Shown: positions 1 to 5,018, numbered from the stretch's first letter. The stretch is 15,746 bases of DNA from an uncultured Clostridia bacterium (GCA_937888765.1 CALASU010000273.1:1-15746); one strand, 5' to 3'. Notes: generated from the sequence alone by a model not told the origin. Program-made: numbers and translations.

Positions 1-19
1 TTTTATTTTAAAAGATAAA

Positions 20-655
20 TTAATGATACTGATGTATGAGAATTTGCCTTTTTTTGATTTTTTCGCGCATCTGCGTTGCTTCCTTCTCTGAAACGATCTC
101 ATCAGGATGTAAAAATACAGAATAATCCTCCTGAATTTCCGCCAAATTTGCTAAACCGGCCTCGCAAAAAAACACAACAGCCTCTTTGTTTTCGTCACTT
201 ATCATATCAAAATCAGTGATAAGGCCACTCCAAGGACTATACTTGTCCCCGTTAGGCTGCCACGTCCACAACGAGAGATTATTGCAACCGTTTCGCTTAA
301 GGGTTTTTGTTGCAATACGTAAATTTGATACACTTTTTAGTTTTGCATTATACACAAGTTCTGCTTGAGATTCTTCGGAAAATTCCCGCTCGCCGCTAAT
401 GTTGCATAAGATTTTTGCAGCATCAAGCTGTGTAGTTTCGGGAAAATATATGCTACGTAGTAATTCATCTTGTGTAATCTCTTTGTATAAAAGAGAATAA
501 AAAGCTTGACGTGTCATGCTTTCTTCTGTAGAAGCTGAAGGAGATGTTTTTACAGTTTCTTTTGAGCAACCGGCAAATAAAAAAATTGCTGATATACTCA
601 AGGATAAAGAAAGCAATGATGCCAAAAGCTGTGACTTGCATTTTCGTAAGTCCAT
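20..655 (-). CDS. putative lipoprotein of unknown function
   Basis: I do not recognise the family of this 211-residue protein. The N-terminus (MDLRKCK) is followed by a hydrophobic segment at about residues 9-28 and a lipobox-like LFAGC with the cysteine at residue 30. This predicts export and lipid anchoring on the outer face of the membrane. The Phe at -3 of the lipobox is less usual than Leu. The mature part is mostly polar with a Ser/Thr-rich linker just after the Cys, and has no motif I can name. The ATG at 655 is chosen over an upstream in-frame start at 706 because an AAGGTGG ribosome site lies 7 bases before it, and because the promoter at 678-706 would put the upstream start outside the transcript. 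It is monocistronic in this window. Confidence is high for the gene and the lipoprotein call, none for function. Confidence 0.8.
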   Translation of the reverse strand: MDLRKCKSQLLASLLSLSLSISAIFLFAGCSKETVKTSPSASTEESMTRQAFYSLLYKEITQDELLRSIYFPETTQLDAAKILCNISGEREFSEESQAELVYNAKLKSVSNLRIATKTLKRNGCNNLSLWTWQPNGDKYSPWSGLITDFDMISDENKEAVVFFCEAGLANLAEIQEDYSVFLHPDEIVSEKEATQMREKIKKRQILIHQYH

Positions 656-677
656 TGAATCACCACCTTGGAGCAGG

Positions 678-706
678 AGTATAACACGGATAAAATAGTA
701 GTTCAA
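678..706 (-). promoter_or_regulatory. sigma-A-type promoter of the lipoprotein gene
   Basis: On the minus strand, TTGAAC (706-701) and TATACT (683-678) are separated by 17 bases. The predicted start near 671 leaves a short leader of about 16 bases that contains the AAGGTGG ribosome site. Confidence 0.7.
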
Positions 707-776
707 TACGGGGAATTGTGGTAAAAATGGAAAAATTATCCATGTTTTCCATTTATATCATCAGCATAATAAAAGA

Positions 777-946
777 GTGTGTCAAATGAGTTTTTTTCGG
801 CAGATAGGTTAAATGATTTGTCACCGAGTATGTCAAGAAGACTCATTTTTATACCTGCACGGTCCATTATTGGACTAACGTCGGGGATGTAGTCGTATTT
901 GGATGTTTTATTTTCACTATGATTAGAGTTGCTCGTTTTGACACAC
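777..946. repeat. possible small element bounded by 10-bp inverted repeats
   Basis: GTGTGTCAAA (777-786) and TTTGACACAC (937-946) are perfect 10-bp inverted repeats around about 150 bases of AT-rich sequence, and the match continues as (T/C)GAG after one extra base. The interior has a minus-strand open frame of 72 codons (736-954) that would need a TTG start, has no convincing ribosome site and no family I recognise. This could be a MITE-like element or a decayed insertion sequence. I see no clear target duplication. The rest of the 656-1065 gap is AT-rich sequence without a supportable gene. Confidence 0.3.
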
Positions 947-1065
947 CACCGCAAATTTTTTTCTCAATATATTATATATACGCAATTGGTATTTTGACCC
1001 ATTTTTGGCAATAAAAAAACAGAAAAAATTTTTTTAAAAAAAATAAAAAAATCTCAAAAAAAGGG

Positions 1066-1094
1066 TTGACAATGGTTTTTCTATTGTGTATAAT
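1066..1094 (+). promoter_or_regulatory. consensus promoter for tRNA-Val
   Basis: TTGACA (1066-1071) and TATAAT (1089-1094) are both perfect consensus with a 17-base spacer, preceded by a strongly A/T-rich tract (about 1008-1062) that could act as an UP element. This is the strongest promoter in the window, as expected for a stable RNA gene. The roughly 80-base leader before the tRNA contains a small hairpin (CGCTTG pairing with CAAGCG, about 1101-1122) and would be removed by 5' processing. Confidence 0.9.
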
Positions 1095-1182
1095 AACGCT
1101 CGCCGCTTGAGAAAATCCCCAAGCGAGAAACGAGAAGCTTCGGCCTCATGTGGCACGATTGAAGAAATGGATTCTTACAAAT

Positions 1183-1255
1183 GGAAGTTTAGCTCAGCTG
1201 GGAGAGCATCTGCCTTACAAGCAGAGGGTCACAGGTTCGAGCCCTGTAACTTCCA
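1183..1255 (+). tRNA. tRNA-Val (anticodon TAC)
   Basis: A complete 73-base cloverleaf is visible. The acceptor stem GGAAGTT (1183-1189) pairs with AACTTCC (1248-1254), with discriminator A1255. The D arm has GCTC..GAGC. The anticodon stem TCTGC/GCAGA encloses CTTACAA, with TAC at 1216-1218. The T arm is ACAGG-TTCGAGC-CCTGT. The 3' CCA is not encoded and must be added. Position 37, next to the anticodon, is A, the base modified by the TrmN6-type enzyme encoded at 7888-8643. The gene stands alone between its promoter and a terminator. Confidence 0.97.
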
Positions 1256-1274
1256 CTTTTTTTATTTGTTACAG

Positions 1275-1303
1275 ACTCTCCTGAAGATCGGGAGAGTTTT
1301 TTT
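1275..1303 (+). terminator. intrinsic terminator after tRNA-Val
   Basis: ACTCTCC (1275-1281) pairs with GGAGAGT (1291-1297) and is followed by a run of T to 1303. It ends the tRNA transcript, although the next ribosome site starts only a few bases later. Confidence 0.85.
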
Positions 1304-1323
1304 ATTGCAAAGGAGTGAAGAAA

Positions 1324-1503
1324 ATGCAGTCTAATTGTGAAACCTGTATGTATTTTTTGTATGATGAAGAATTTGATGAATATTATTGTGAAGTCAATCT
1401 GGACGAGGATGAAATGGAAAAATTTCTGACAGACAGCTTTCAGGGAGGCTGCCCCTACTATCGTCTGGAGGATGAATATAAAACTGTAAGAAAACAGATG
1501 TAA
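1324..1503 (+). CDS. DUF6472-type small four-cysteine protein
   Basis: This 59-residue acidic protein has four cysteines: a CxxC pair near the N-terminus (CETC), one in YYCEVNLDEDEM and one in GGCPYYR. Length and motifs match the DUF6472 family as I remember it from Clostridia, whose function is unknown. The cysteine layout suggests a small metal site, probably zinc, but this is inference. The ATG at 1324 is chosen because AAGGAG (1310-1315) lies 8 bases upstream. An in-frame GTG at 1315 overlaps that ribosome site and is unlikely. It sits directly after the tRNA terminator and is followed by its own terminator. No separate promoter is obvious, so it may depend on readthrough from the tRNA promoter. 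Confidence 0.82.
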   Translation: MQSNCETCMYFLYDEEFDEYYCEVNLDEDEMEKFLTDSFQGGCPYYRLEDEYKTVRKQM

Positions 1504-1504
1504 G

Positions 1505-1528
1505 CCGATGCCGAAGCATCGGTTTTTT
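1505..1528 (+). terminator. intrinsic terminator after the DUF6472-type gene
   Basis: CCGATGC (1505-1511), loop CGAA, GCATCGG (1516-1522) and six T. This is a textbook tetraloop terminator starting right after the stop codon. Confidence 0.95.
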
Positions 1529-1557
1529 ATTTCCTTTGCTTTCCATGGAAAATTCCC

Positions 1558-1585
1558 TTGCACTTTTTGTCGAATTCCGTATACT
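1558..1585 (+). promoter_or_regulatory. probable promoter of the signal peptidase gene
   Basis: TTGCAC (1558-1563) and TATACT (1580-1585) with a 16-base spacer. The predicted start is near 1592, close to the beginning of the reading frame. Confidence 0.55.
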
Positions 1586-1602
1586 TGTAAAAGAGATAAA
1601 AA

Positions 1603-2124
1603 TTGACTTTACTGGAAATGTGGAAGAAATCATCAAAGGTTGGGGATAAAGTGAAAGAAAAAATTCAAGATTGGGGAAATGTGATTCTGCGGGCGGCAGT
1701 GATCCTGTTGGTGCTGTTTTATTTTTGCTGGCCGGTGCGGATCGAAGGCAGTTCGATGGAGCCTGCCATGCAGGAGGGGGATCTGGTGCTGACAAGCCGT
1801 TTTTTGACTATGGCAGGCGGCTATGAAAAAGGCGATGTAGTGCTGTTTCGCTATTTTGAAGATGGCAGTAGCCGAACGGTAGTAAAGCGCATCATTGCAA
1901 CAGCAGGAGATGAGATCGAAATTTTGCCCGAAGGTGTGATGCTGAATGGAAGTCTGCTCGAGGAAGCCTATACAATGGGCGAAACCTATGGCTTAGTAGA
2001 TATGAAAATCCCCGAAGATACCGTATTTCTGATGGGAGATAATCGGGAAGAAAGCTATGATAGTCGAAATATGGGCGTGATCGCTGAGAAAGATTTGAAG
2101 GGAAAGGTGTTATTTCAGAAATAG
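1603..2124 (+). CDS. lepB: type I signal peptidase
   Basis: The enzyme cleaves signal peptides from exported preproteins at the outer face of the membrane. From the TTG at 1603 the protein has 173 residues. It has a short cytoplasmic N-terminus, one membrane segment at about residues 27-45, then the periplasmic-type catalytic core. The catalytic Ser is residue 51 in GSSMEP, the general-base Lys is residue 95 in VVKRIIATAGDE, and the GDNREESYDSR box is at residues 145-155. This is a complete single-membrane-segment Gram-positive enzyme. The start is uncertain: TTG 1603 has only a weak AAAAGAG upstream, and ATG 1618 or GTG 1651 would also keep the membrane segment. It is flanked by terminators, so it is monocistronic. 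Confidence 0.93.
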   Translation: MTLLEMWKKSSKVGDKVKEKIQDWGNVILRAAVILLVLFYFCWPVRIEGSSMEPAMQEGDLVLTSRFLTMAGGYEKGDVVLFRYFEDGSSRTVVKRIIATAGDEIEILPEGVMLNGSLLEEAYTMGETYGLVDMKIPEDTVFLMGDNREESYDSRNMGVIAEKDLKGKVLFQK

Positions 2125-2150
2125 AGAGTTGTTTCAAGCTCTCTTTTTTT
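2123..2150 (+). terminator. intrinsic terminator after lepB
   Basis: AGAGAG (2123-2128) pairs with CTCTCT (2139-2144). The stem extends by TTG/CAA with one bulged G, and a T run follows to 2150. It overlaps the last bases of the stop codon. Confidence 0.85.
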
Positions 2151-2152
2151 GT

Positions 2153-2180
2153 ACATAAAATTGCTTTCTTTTCATATATT
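2153..2180 (+). promoter_or_regulatory. possible sporulation (sigma-E-like) promoter
   Basis: CATATATT (2173-2180) resembles the sigma-E -10 box, and ATAAA (2155-2159), about 13 bases upstream, could serve as the -35 box. No good sigma-A pair is visible here. The downstream product belongs to a spore-coat-associated type, which fits mother-cell expression. This is inference from a short match. Confidence 0.35.
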
Positions 2181-2199
2181 GGCATAGAGAAAGGTTTTT

Positions 2200-3774
2200 A
2201 TGACAGAAAACAAAGGGGGCATGGAAGTGGATAAAGAAACAATGGAGATGAAGTGGAAAGAACAGATCGGACAGCAGTCCACCCAGATTTTGCTGGAGGG
2301 GGATATGATTGTACCCGACAGTAAGCCGGATCTGAAAGAAATTTTGCGGTGCAGCGGCACAGTAAAATTGAAAGATAAGCGGGTAAACGAGGATAGGGTC
2401 AGTTTTTCGGGTGAAATGGAAGTAAGTGTATTGTATGGGGCAAAAAATGGCGAACGGTATCTGTATGCCATGCAGTCTGTTTTACCCATTGAAGATTTGA
2501 TACATATGGATGGATTGGAGAAGCATACAGAAGTAACACTTCAGACGGCTGTGGAGCATCTGGACTGTCAGATCATCAATGACAGAAAAATCAGTATTCG
2601 GGCGGTAATTGAGGTACTGGCAGAGGCGATGCAGGAAAAACAGGCGGAAATTCTCTGTGATGCGGATGCAGAGGGACTGGAGGTTCTGAAAGGTACTTTG
2701 CGGATGGAACAGCAAACGGCAGAACTGAAAGATCGTTTTACCGTAAAAGAAGAACTGATTTTGCCTGCGATGAAGCCTGAAATCGGAGAAGTTCTCTGGG
2801 AAGAAGTTTCTCTGACAGAACAGGAAATCCGCCCGATGGATGGTAAGGCAATGGTGAGAGGGAATGTAAAGCTGGAAATGCTCTATACAGATTTAGAAGG
2901 GGCAATCGGCAGTTTTTCTGAGAAGATTCCATTCAGCGGATATCTGGAGGACAGCGGCATGGATAGCAGAACACTGCTGAATGGCATGCTTTTGATTGAG
3001 GATGCAAAACTGACCCCCATGCCTGATGAGGATGGGGAAATCAGACAGATTGCGGCAGAGGTAATGGTCGGAGCAAATCTGCAGGGGCATGAAGTGACAG
3101 AACAGGAAATTTTATTGGATGCCTATGCACCTAAAAACACAGTTCAGTTAGAACGGGAGCAGATTCTGTATCCGATTACGGCAGGAAGCGGGAAAAATCA
3201 GTTTATGCTGAAAGAACGGATACAGCTGGAACATGGAGAACAGCCGATGCTGCGGGCTGAAGCCGTCTGGGGGGATGTGCGGCTTGCAGATGCGGCAGTA
3301 AAAACGGATGCTGTAGAAGCAGAGGGTGTTTTGTCGGTGGATATTCTGTATGATTGTGCAGAGGACTCAGAACCGATCTGTATGCTGCATCGGGGAATTC
3401 CTTTCAGTCAGACGATGGAGCTGAAAGGCGTACAGGATGGCGATGAAGCGAAAGTATCCCTGCGGCTGGAAGAGGTTGATTTTCAGATTTTATCGGAAAG
3501 AGATGGGGAACTCAGGGCAACACTTACCATGGAAAGTACAGTCAGCAGAGAGCAGACAGCGGAAACGGTTACGGATATTGCTTTAACGGAGGAACAACCG
3601 GATTGTGTGATGGCGGGGGCTGTGATCTATATGGTACAGCCGGGGGATTCATTGTGGACAATTGCCAAGCGGTATCATACCACAATTGCGGATATTCTGG
3701 CGGTGAATGAGATCGAAAATCCTGATCTGATTTATCCCGGGCAGAAACTGCTGATTATGAAGATGGTAAACTGA
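2200..3774 (+). CDS. DUF3794 (SPOCS) and LysM domain protein
   Basis: This 524-residue protein has repeated DUF3794-type segments through most of its length, recognisable from VPDSKPDLKEIL near residue 39 onward, and one C-terminal LysM domain at about residues 477-521 (MVQPGDSLWTIAKRY, then NPDLIYPGQKLLI). LysM binds peptidoglycan or chitin-like glycans. The DUF3794-LysM combination is that of SipL of Clostridioides difficile, which binds the spore coat protein SpoIVA, so a role at the spore surface is likely but not proven here. There is no signal peptide, consistent with action in the mother-cell cytoplasm. ATG 2200 has AGAGAAAGG 5 bases upstream. ATG 2221 also fits the family N-terminus, but its AAAGGGGG is too close. 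The gene is monocistronic and follows a possible sigma-E promoter. I do not see a plus-strand terminator immediately after it: the hairpin at 3787-3810 has its T run on the other strand. Confidence 0.88.
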   Translation: MTENKGGMEVDKETMEMKWKEQIGQQSTQILLEGDMIVPDSKPDLKEILRCSGTVKLKDKRVNEDRVSFSGEMEVSVLYGAKNGERYLYAMQSVLPIEDLIHMDGLEKHTEVTLQTAVEHLDCQIINDRKISIRAVIEVLAEAMQEKQAEILCDADAEGLEVLKGTLRMEQQTAELKDRFTVKEELILPAMKPEIGEVLWEEVSLTEQEIRPMDGKAMVRGNVKLEMLYTDLEGAIGSFSEKIPFSGYLEDSGMDSRTLLNGMLLIEDAKLTPMPDEDGEIRQIAAEVMVGANLQGHEVTEQEILLDAYAPKNTVQLEREQILYPITAGSGKNQFMLKERIQLEHGEQPMLRAEAVWGDVRLADAAVKTDAVEAEGVLSVDILYDCAEDSEPICMLHRGIPFSQTMELKGVQDGDEAKVSLRLEEVDFQILSERDGELRATLTMESTVSREQTAETVTDIALTEEQPDCVMAGAVIYMVQPGDSLWTIAKRYHTTIADILAVNEIENPDLIYPGQKLLIMKMVN

Positions 3775-3810
3775 AAAATAAAAAACCCCGCCTTGACAGG
3801 GCAAGGCGGG
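3775..3810 (-). terminator. minus-strand intrinsic terminator (distal end of toxin transcript)
   Basis: CCCGCCTTG (3787-3795) and CAAGGCGGG (3802-3810) form a 9-bp GC-rich stem. Adenines on its left side (3775-3785) give a T run only on the minus strand, so it acts on leftward transcription. The only leftward unit here is the small peptide gene at 3909-4019 and, beyond it, the XRE gene. The TTGACA of the rightward RNA promoter lies inside this hairpin. Confidence 0.75.
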
Positions 3811-3821
3811 AGCAGTATACT
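3793..3821 (+). promoter_or_regulatory. promoter of the candidate antitoxin RNA
   Basis: TTGACA (3793-3798), 17 bases, TATACT (3816-3821). This near-consensus promoter points right into a region with no plus-strand ORF, and an intrinsic terminator lies about 90 bases downstream of its predicted start (near 3828). Confidence 0.75.
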
Positions 3822-3827
3822 ATAAAA

Positions 3828-3918
3828 AAGAGGTGTTGCCGGTAAGCGGTCAGCCCTGAACTTTATAGTGATTAAAAAATAATCGTCAAGTTTTCGAGGG
3901 CAAGACGATTATTTTTTT
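3828..3918 (+). ncRNA. candidate antisense RNA antitoxin (about 90 nt)
   Basis: No reading frame of note lies between the promoter at 3793-3821 and the terminator at 3874-3918, so the product is probably an untranslated RNA. It overlaps the 3' end of the convergent peptide transcript. The 16-base loop of its terminator carries TCGAGGGCAA (3894-3903), exactly complementary to a segment of the peptide mRNA leader copied from 4093-4102. Its 5' end AAAGAGGT (3827-3834) is complementary to the anti-Shine-Dalgarno stretch of that mRNA (4049-4056). The organisation resembles the convergent RNA I/RNA II pair of the par locus of plasmid pAD1. The RNA itself is inferred from signals, not observed. Confidence 0.6.
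3874..3918. terminator. bidirectional terminator shared by toxin and antitoxin transcripts
   Basis: AAAAAATAATCGTC (3874-3887) pairs over 14 bases with GACGATTATTTTTT (3904-3917), with a 16-base loop (3888-3903). A or T runs on both flanks make it work in both directions. The stop codon of the peptide gene (3909-3911) lies inside the right arm. Confidence 0.85.
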
Positions 3919-4019
3919 GCATTTTTTCCCATTTCATAGCCGATTTTATAAGCAGCACCGCAAAAAATTGCAATGATGCTGACAATATAAAATGCAGATT
4001 CTAAAGAAATCGTAATCAA
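3909..4019 (-). CDS. candidate type I toxin, small hydrophobic peptide
   Basis: This 36-codon gene, below usual ORF cut-offs, starts with TTG at 4019. An excellent ribosome site, AAAAGGAGGGG (4035-4025), ends 5 bases before it. The peptide begins MITISLESAF, has one hydrophobic stretch at about residues 8-24 (FYIVSIIAIFCGAA), and ends in a basic tail (YKIGYEMGKNAKK). One membrane segment plus a short basic end is the usual form of type I toxins that insert in the membrane. It has its own promoter (4137-4165) and a 110-base structured leader. A convergent RNA and a shared terminator lie at its 3' end. I cannot place it in Fst, TxpA/BsrG or Hol-Tox by sequence. It could instead be a harmless small membrane protein, but the RNA context argues for a toxin. 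Confidence 0.65.
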   Translation of the reverse strand: MITISLESAFYIVSIIAIFCGAAYKIGYEMGKNAKK

Positions 4020-4022
4020 AGC

Positions 4023-4058
4023 AACCCCTCCTTTTCATAAATTCCTGCAAAGAGGTTT
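4023..4058 (-). promoter_or_regulatory. leader hairpin sequestering the toxin ribosome site
   Basis: On the minus strand, AACCTCTTT (4057-4049) can pair with GGAGGGGTT (4031-4023), nine pairs including three G-U, with the loop at 4032-4048. The pairing covers most of the Shine-Dalgarno of the 36-codon gene. A second hairpin, CAGAGGG/CCCTCTG, lies just upstream (4068-4091). Confidence 0.5.
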
Positions 4059-4136
4059 CTATGTAAACAGAGGGCTTCTCATCTCCCTCTGATCGAGGGC
4101 AACCGTCTTACCGCTTTTTGCAACACCTGTTTGAAT

Positions 4137-4165
4137 ATTTTACGGAATATGACAAAATAAGTCAA
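4137..4165 (-). promoter_or_regulatory. promoter of the toxin transcript
   Basis: On the minus strand TTGACT (4165-4160), 17 bases, TAAAAT (4142-4137). The predicted start near 4130 gives a leader of about 110 bases before the TTG at 4019. Confidence 0.75.
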
Positions 4166-4172
4166 TATAACT

Positions 4173-4415
4173 TTATTTGATTTCCTGTTCCAGTGCATTA
4201 AATTCAGGGGTATCGAAGAATTCAGCCAAAGTCATATCCAGACCGTCACAAATCAATTTGATTGTCAGAATTTTAGGATTATTACTTTTTCCATATAGAA
4301 CATTTTTTAATGTAGTGGGCGGAATTGCGCAAATATTAGCTAATTTGTTGATTGTGAGATTACGTTCTTCGCAAAGTCTTAAAATACGAATTCTAATAAC
4401 AGAAATTGTGTCCAT
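4173..4415 (-). CDS. XRE-family DNA-binding regulator
   Basis: This 80-residue protein is almost entirely one Cro/C1-type helix-turn-helix domain at about residues 6-68 (LCEERNLTINKLANICAIPPTTLKNVL, with the recognition helix near PPTTLKNVLYG). ATG 4415 is preceded by GGAGT (4429-4425) at 9 bases. The in-frame TTG at 4421 is too close to that site. It is divergent from the second XRE gene at 4531 across a dyad-rich region of about 115 bp, which suggests shared or mutual control. No terminator is visible between its stop and the toxin promoter, so its transcript may run into the toxin locus. Target genes are unknown. Confidence 0.85.
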   Translation of the reverse strand: MDTISVIRIRILRLCEERNLTINKLANICAIPPTTLKNVLYGKSNNPKILTIKLICDGLDMTLAEFFDTPEFNALEQEIK

Positions 4416-4461
4416 ACTCAAAATACTCCGTTCTTTTTTCTTAAAAGAATATCCAGAATGG

Positions 4462-4520
4462 TTGCAAAAAATAGTCCATCTATGGTACTATGGTCCATGC
4501 GTAGTCTACTTTTAGATGGA
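4462..4520 (+). promoter_or_regulatory. promoter and dyad operator of the rightward XRE gene
   Basis: TTGCAA (4462-4467), 18 bases, TACTAT (4486-4491). A dyad at 4471-4491 (ATAGT-CCAT-CT-ATGG-T-ACTAT, nine pairs with one inserted base) covers the spacer and -10 box. Two further small palindromes follow, ATGG-T-CCAT (4490-4498) and GTAG-T-CTAC (4501-4509). TCCATCTA (4475-4482) is repeated inverted as TAGATGGA (4513-4520), the latter overlapping the ribosome site. This is a good candidate site for autorepression by one or both XRE proteins. Confidence 0.55.
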
Positions 4521-4530
4521 GGAACATAGT

Positions 4531-4827
4531 ATGTCAGATTTTGCAAAAAACTTAAAATTTTATCGAAAACAGAAAAACTATTCCCAGAAAGATCTGGCGG
4601 AAAAACTGCATTATGGTTATACAGCAATTGCAAATTATGAAAGGGGCAGAAATGAACCCTCTTTGGATGATCTGATCACCTTGGCAAAGGTGCTGGATGT
4701 GACGGTGGATGAATTGGTTGGCGTGAAGCCGAAAACAATGGAATTGGAAATGCTCTTGGCTTTCAAAAAGATAGATACCCGCAAGAAAAAAATAATCACA
4801 GAATTACTTGATGTCCTTTCGGTCTGA
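4531..4827 (+). CDS. XRE-family DNA-binding regulator
   Basis: This 98-residue protein has a classical helix-turn-helix domain at about residues 6-62 (LKFYRKQKNYSQKDLAEKL, then TAIANYERGRNEPSLDDL), followed by a short helical, Lys-rich tail ending in ITELLDVLSV that may serve for dimerisation. ATG 4531 is chosen because GGAGGAA (4518-4524) lies 6 bases upstream. An ATG at 4516 overlaps that site and is unlikely. The domain is of the type found in phage-like and housekeeping repressors of Firmicutes. Its promoter carries a dyad over the -10 box, so autorepression is likely. I see no terminator after it before the tmk promoter. Confidence 0.9.
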   Translation: MSDFAKNLKFYRKQKNYSQKDLAEKLHYGYTAIANYERGRNEPSLDDLITLAKVLDVTVDELVGVKPKTMELEMLLAFKKIDTRKKKIITELLDVLSV

Positions 4828-4851
4828 ACCAGAGGGCATTTTTCATTTTTC

Positions 4852-4881
4852 TTTACGGGAGTAAATGTGATGTGATATAAT
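4852..4881 (+). promoter_or_regulatory. extended -10 promoter of the tmk operon
   Basis: TGA-TATAAT (4873-4881) is a perfect extended -10 box. TTTACG (4852-4857), 18 bases upstream, is a weak -35, which an extended -10 tolerates. The predicted start near 4888 leaves a leader of about 130 bases before tmk. Confidence 0.7.
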
Positions 4882-4920
4882 AATCGCTGTATGAGTCCTC
4901 TGAAATCTTAAGGATACCCT

Positions 4921-5001
4921 GCAAAAGCAGAATGCTTTTGCAATTCGGGGTCAAGGGGGATGATCCCCCTTGTGGGGAGTTTGAGGGGGGAACCCCCTCA
5001 A
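4921..5001. repeat. three tandem hairpins in the tmk leader (interspersed palindromic repeat candidate)
   Basis: Three perfect short palindromes follow each other: GCAAAAGCA/TGCTTTTGC (4921-4941), CAAGGGGGAT/ATCCCCCTTG (4952-4972) and TTGAGGGGG/CCCCCTCAA (4981-5001). The last ends five bases before the tmk ribosome site. Base composition is unlike the neighbours, with long G and C runs. The look is that of an interspersed palindromic repeat rather than of a known riboswitch. Confidence 0.65.
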
Positions 5002-5018
5002 GAAAAAAGAGGTGTTTT

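Larger units (their letters stand above)
3831..4128. repeat. inverted repeat giving both transcripts a similar 5' end
   Basis: The plus-strand segment 3831-3857 (AGGTGTTGC, CGGTAAG, CGGT, GCCCT in order) recurs on the minus strand at 4128-4096 with the same four blocks in the same order, separated by a six-base insertion and single-base differences. In both cases the repeat starts two or three bases after the predicted transcription start. Confidence 0.75.

Noticed and set aside
728..790. 20-codon plus-strand peptide, hydrophobic, starting ATG 728
   Set aside because: No real Shine-Dalgarno or promoter and no antisense partner, unlike the 3909-4019 gene; chance is the better explanation.
736..954. 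72-codon minus-strand frame in the gap before the tRNA promoter
   Set aside because: It needs a TTG start with no convincing ribosome site, has no recognised family and includes the inverted repeat ends; kept only as part of a possible element.
1086..1334. 82-codon plus-strand frame across the tRNA
   Set aside because: It runs through the tRNA-Val gene and its terminator, with no ribosome site.
3787..3810. Terminator for the DUF3794/LysM gene on the plus strand
   Set aside because: No T run follows the stem on the plus strand; the T run is on the minus strand only.
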